The notes beneath the pieces were generated by a model that was given only the letters and a program-made list of their open reading frames with translations, did no database searches and was not told the DNA's origin. Shown piece after piece: positions 61,492 through 64,000 of a DNA stretch of 64,000 nucleotides. Positions within the stretch are counted from its first letter, which is position 1, and every line of letters begins with the position of its first letter. The DNA is from Oerskovia sp042887685 (lineage in GTDB: Bacteria > Actinomycetota > Actinomycetes > Actinomycetales > Cellulomonadaceae), in NCBI RefSeq assembly GCF_042887685.1, contig NZ_JBHVOS010000008.1, positions 98,154-162,153 of the forward strand, given 5' to 3'. The translations under genes and the position numbers were made by a program.

Positions 61492-62166
61492 GTGACCGAG
61501 TCCCGCTCCACCACGGACCTCGACGCCCCCACACCGGACGTCCCCGCGCGCGGATGGTTCGCCCGCCCGAGCCTCGAGGTCGCGCGCGACCTCCTGGGGG
61601 CCTCGATCACGCACCGGACGCCCGCGGGCAGCGTCACCGTCCGCCTCACCGAGGTGGAGGCCTACGACGGCGAGCGGGACCCGGGGTCGCACGCCTTCCG
61701 GGGACGCTCCGAACGCAACCGGGCCATGTACGGCGAGCCGGGTCACCTGTACGTCTACCGCCACCTGGGGCTGCACCACTGCGTCAACGTGGTCTGCGGC
61801 CCGGTGGGCTCCGCGTCGGCGGTCCTCCTGCGGGCGGGCGAGGTGACCGACGGCGTCGAGCTGGCCCGGACGCGTCGGCTGGAGGCCGGCGTCTGCGACT
61901 CGGACCGCCAGATCGCGCGCGGTCCGGCGCGGCTCGCCGTGGCGCTCGGCCTGGACCTGGCCCACTACGGGCTGGACGTGACGGACGAGGCGGGCGACGT
62001 CGTCGTGCACCGGGACGTTCGGACCCTGCGGCCCGCGATCGCGACCGGACCACGCGTCGGCGTGAGCGGCGACGGGGGCGACGCGAGCGTCTATCCGTGG
62101 CGCCTGTGGCTCACGGGCGACCCCACCGTCTCCGCGTACCGGCCCGCGACCCGGCGCACCCGCTGA
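61492..62166 (+). CDS. 3-methyladenine DNA glycosylase (AAG/MPG type)
   Basis: 224 residues, base-excision repair enzyme removing alkylated purines. Family motif order is seen: LTEVEAYDGERDPGSHAFRG, RNRAMYGEPGHLYVYRHLGLHHCVNVV and ARGPARLAVALGLDL. The catalytic Glu lies in the EVEAYDG motif. AGGAGGCCCAC precedes the GTG. Confidence 0.92.
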   Translation: MTESRSTTDLDAPTPDVPARGWFARPSLEVARDLLGASITHRTPAGSVTVRLTEVEAYDGERDPGSHAFRGRSERNRAMYGEPGHLYVYRHLGLHHCVNVVCGPVGSASAVLLRAGEVTDGVELARTRRLEAGVCDSDRQIARGPARLAVALGLDLAHYGLDVTDEAGDVVVHRDVRTLRPAIATGPRVGVSGDGGDASVYPWRLWLTGDPTVSAYRPATRRTR

Positions 62167-62298
62167 GGTCGCCGCTCCGGGACGGAGTCGGTACCGGAGG
62201 GCAGGACACGGCAGACTAGGACCTCGGGCGCGCAGGACGACGGCGTGCCCGTCCCACGCCCGCGCCGCACCGCGCGCGGGCACGACGAAGGAGATGCA

Positions 62299-63558
62299 GT
62301 GAACGACGTTCTCGACGAGTTGCAATGGCGAGGCCTGGTGGCGCAGTCCACCGACGAGGCCGCGCTGCGTGCTGCGCTGGCCGAGGGACCCGTCACGTAT
62401 TACTGCGGCTTCGACCCGACCGCGCCGAGCCTGCACCACGGGCACCTGGTCCAGCTCATCCTCCTGCGTCACCTGCAGCTCGCCGGCCACCGCGCCATCG
62501 CGCTCGTCGGTGGCGCCACGGGCATGATCGGTGACCCGCGCCAGTCGGGGGAGCGGATCCTCAACACCAAGGACACGGTCGCCGAGTGGACCGAGCGCCT
62601 CAAGGCGCAGGTCTCGCGCTTCCTCGACTTCGAGGGCGACAACCCGGCGCGCATCGCGAACAACCTCGACTGGACCGGTGAGCTCACGGCGATCGACTTC
62701 CTGCGGGAGATCGGCAAGCACTACCGCCTGGGCACCATGCTGGCCAAGGACACCGTGGCCCGCCGGTTGAAGTCCGACGAGGGCATCAGCTTCACCGAGT
62801 TCAGCTACCAGATCCTCCAGGGCAACGACTACCTCGAGCTGTTCCGGCGCGAGGGCGTCACGCTCCAGACGGGCGGCAACGACCAGTGGGGCAACCTGCT
62901 CTCGGGCGTCGAGCTCATCCGCAAGGCCGAGGGTGCGTCGGTGCACGTTCTGACGACGCCGCTCATCACCAAGGCGGACGGGACCAAGTTCGGCAAGACC
63001 GAGGGCGGGGCCGTGTGGCTCGACCCCGACATGATGAGCCCGTACGCGTTCTACCAGTACTGGGTCAACGCGGACGACGCCGACGTGGTGGGCTGGCTCA
63101 AGATCTTCACCTTCCGTACCGCTGAGGAGATCGCCGAGCTCGAGCGCGCCGTCGCCGAGCGCCCTGCGGCGCGCGAGGCGCAGAAGGCGCTCGCGGCCGA
63201 CGTCACCACGCTGGTCCACGGCGCCGCGGCGACCGAGGCGGTCATCGCGGCGAGCCAGGCGCTCTTCGGCCGCGGGGACCTGGCTGCGCTCGACGCCGGC
63301 ACGCTGGCTGCGGCAGTGGCAGAGCTCCCGCGCACGACGGCGGCGCCCGGCGAGCTGGTCGTCGACCTCCTCGTGGGCTCGGGGCTCGTTGCCTCGAAGG
63401 GCGCGGCGCGTCGTGCGATCGCCGAGGGCGGCGCCTACGTCAACAACGTGAAGGTGACGTCCGAGGACGCGACGCTCGGGGCGGACGACCTGCTGCACGG
63501 GCGATTCGCCGTCCTGCGCAGGGGCAAGCGGACGCTCGCGGTGGCCGAGGTCGAGTGA
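62299..63558 (+). CDS. tyrS: TyrS, tyrosyl-tRNA synthetase
   Basis: 419 residues of class I: GFDPTAPSLHHGHLVQLI (HIGH-type), GGNDQWGN, KFGKTEGGAVWL (KMSKS-type) and a C-terminal S4 domain (about 350-415, VASKGAARRAIAEGGAYVNN). GAAGGAG is five bases before GTG 62299. The 132-base gap upstream shows no T-box that I can recognise. Confidence 0.97.
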   Translation: MNDVLDELQWRGLVAQSTDEAALRAALAEGPVTYYCGFDPTAPSLHHGHLVQLILLRHLQLAGHRAIALVGGATGMIGDPRQSGERILNTKDTVAEWTERLKAQVSRFLDFEGDNPARIANNLDWTGELTAIDFLREIGKHYRLGTMLAKDTVARRLKSDEGISFTEFSYQILQGNDYLELFRREGVTLQTGGNDQWGNLLSGVELIRKAEGASVHVLTTPLITKADGTKFGKTEGGAVWLDPDMMSPYAFYQYWVNADDADVVGWLKIFTFRTAEEIAELERAVAERPAAREAQKALAADVTTLVHGAAATEAVIAASQALFGRGDLAALDAGTLAAAVAELPRTTAAPGELVVDLLVGSGLVASKGAARRAIAEGGAYVNNVKVTSEDATLGADDLLHGRFAVLRRGKRTLAVAEVE

Positions 63559-63574
63559 CCGACCTGCGTGCATG

Positions 63575-63613
63575 ACGGCGGGGCCGGGGGGAGCGTTCCC
63601 CCGGCCCCGCCGT
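63575..63613 (+). terminator. tyrS terminator
   Basis: A perfect 16-bp stem (63575-63590 with 63598-63613) and seven-base loop, 17 bases past the stop. Confidence 0.8.
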
Positions 63614-63698
63614 CGTCGGAGGTGCAGGCCGGGCGACCGTCGGGGGCGGAACGGCAGGGTAAGCGACGGCTCGGTGACCGGGGTCACCGCGCCCGGGT

Positions 63699-63728
63699 TT
63701 GACCTCGCCCGTCACCTCGACGTAATCT
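63699..63728 (+). promoter_or_regulatory. rRNA operon promoter P1
   Basis: TTGACC (63699-63704), 18 bases, TAATCT (63723-63728). It lies upstream of the rRNA leader at the end of the window. Confidence 0.65.
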
Positions 63729-63877
63729 TCTGGATGTCAGCTCGACAGGGAGGAACAGACACCACTGCGAAGCTCCTCGGAGCCGCCGCGAAGTGGCTGG
63801 TCCCACGGGCAGGCCACCCACACGAACTTCAGGTCCTGGATCTGTCGACTCGTGAGGGAGCCGGAGAAGAGTCGCGG

Positions 63878-63906
63878 TAGACACCGAGACTCAGACCTGG
63901 TAAGGT
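63878..63906 (+). promoter_or_regulatory. rRNA operon promoter P2
   Basis: TAGACA (63878-63883), 17 bases, TAAGGT (63901-63906). Confidence 0.65.
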
Positions 63907-63911
63907 AGAGA

Positions 63912-64000
63912 AGTTGCCCCGAGTGAAGGCCCCTGGTGGGTTGGAGTCGGTGCGTGTCGGTTGCTTGAGAACTCAACAGTGTGCTTGATAGTTAATGCCA
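63912..64000 (+). other. 16S rRNA operon leader (rRNA gene itself beyond the window)
   Basis: The final bases, TTGAGAACTCAACAGTGTGC followed by TTGATAGTTAATGCCA, match the leader found just upstream of 16S genes in many actinobacteria. The mature 16S gene is expected shortly after base 64000. No reading frame between 63559 and 64000 looks real. Confidence 0.75.

Noticed and set aside
60637..63687. Open frame of about 1000 codons on the minus strand
   Set aside because: Antisense to argH end, the kinase, glycosylase and tyrS genes, with low-complexity translation.
63572..63884. Small frames on both strands before the rRNA leader
   Set aside because: They overlap the tyrS terminator and rRNA promoters, have no ribosome-binding site and no recognisable protein pattern.
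1..64000. tRNA genes, CRISPR arrays, prophage or insertion sequences
   Set aside because: No cloverleaf-like arms with CCA-proximal TTCGAATCC, no regular short repeats, and no integrase or transposase motifs were found by eye.

Overview
The window is a stretch of ordinary, very GC-rich actinobacterial chromosome. Gene order (ftsW-murG-murC-ftsQ-ftsZ-sepF-divIVA, then lspA-rluD-dnaE, his genes, infC-rpmI-rplT, pheST and a complete arg cluster), GTG starts, four-base start/stop overlaps and F420-type and PriA enzymes all point to the order Micrococcales. Cellulomonadaceae or Promicromonosporaceae are my best guess, from general resemblance only. No phage, integrase, transposase, CRISPR array or tRNA was seen.

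Layout. 1-11580 (+): the end of the division and cell-wall cluster, then lspA, a pseudouridine synthase and an acetyltransferase. 11827-18019: dnaE, small accessory genes and hisD. 18113-22517 (-): a RecQ helicase with a phosphoribosyltransferase-like tail, an alcohol dehydrogenase and a membrane protein. These, with a Rieske lipoprotein on the + strand, separate hisD from hisC-hisB-X-hisH-priA (23319-27237). 28169-30456 (-): a compact four-gene unit (DUF1844, coiled-coil membrane protein, trypsin-like lipoprotein, GerW-like protein). 30746-32821 (-): furA-katA. 33232-36552 (+): infC, rpmI, rplT, a tRNA/rRNA methyltransferase and thpR. 36896-41425 (+): pheS, pheT and an SDR enzyme. 41447-51660: mixed small units, including a TPP-riboswitch-controlled thiD-tenA fusion and leuA behind a leader peptide. 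51799-60761 (+): argC-J-B-D-F-R-G-H behind an ArgR-type operator. 60769-63558: a small P-loop protein, a DNA glycosylase and tyrS. The window ends in the promoter and leader of an rRNA operon.

Working together: the first block makes and positions the septum (lipid II synthesis by MurG/MurC, ring assembly by FtsZ/SepF/FtsQ/FtsW, polar growth by DivIVA). The his and arg blocks are near-complete biosynthetic pathways, arg being autoregulated by its own ArgR. The translation genes (infC operon, pheST, tyrS, rrn) carry visible regulatory leaders.

The most distinctive signals are regulatory rather than new gene systems: an ATC start codon for infC, a leucine-codon leader peptide before leuA, a near-perfect ArgR-type palindrome on the argC promoter, many -10 boxes set 6-7 nt before start codons (leaderless mRNAs), and two copies of a long perfect-hairpin repeat. 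I do not see a clearly new multi-gene system. The best candidate for an uncharacterised one is the DUF1844/coiled-coil/protease/GerW unit.
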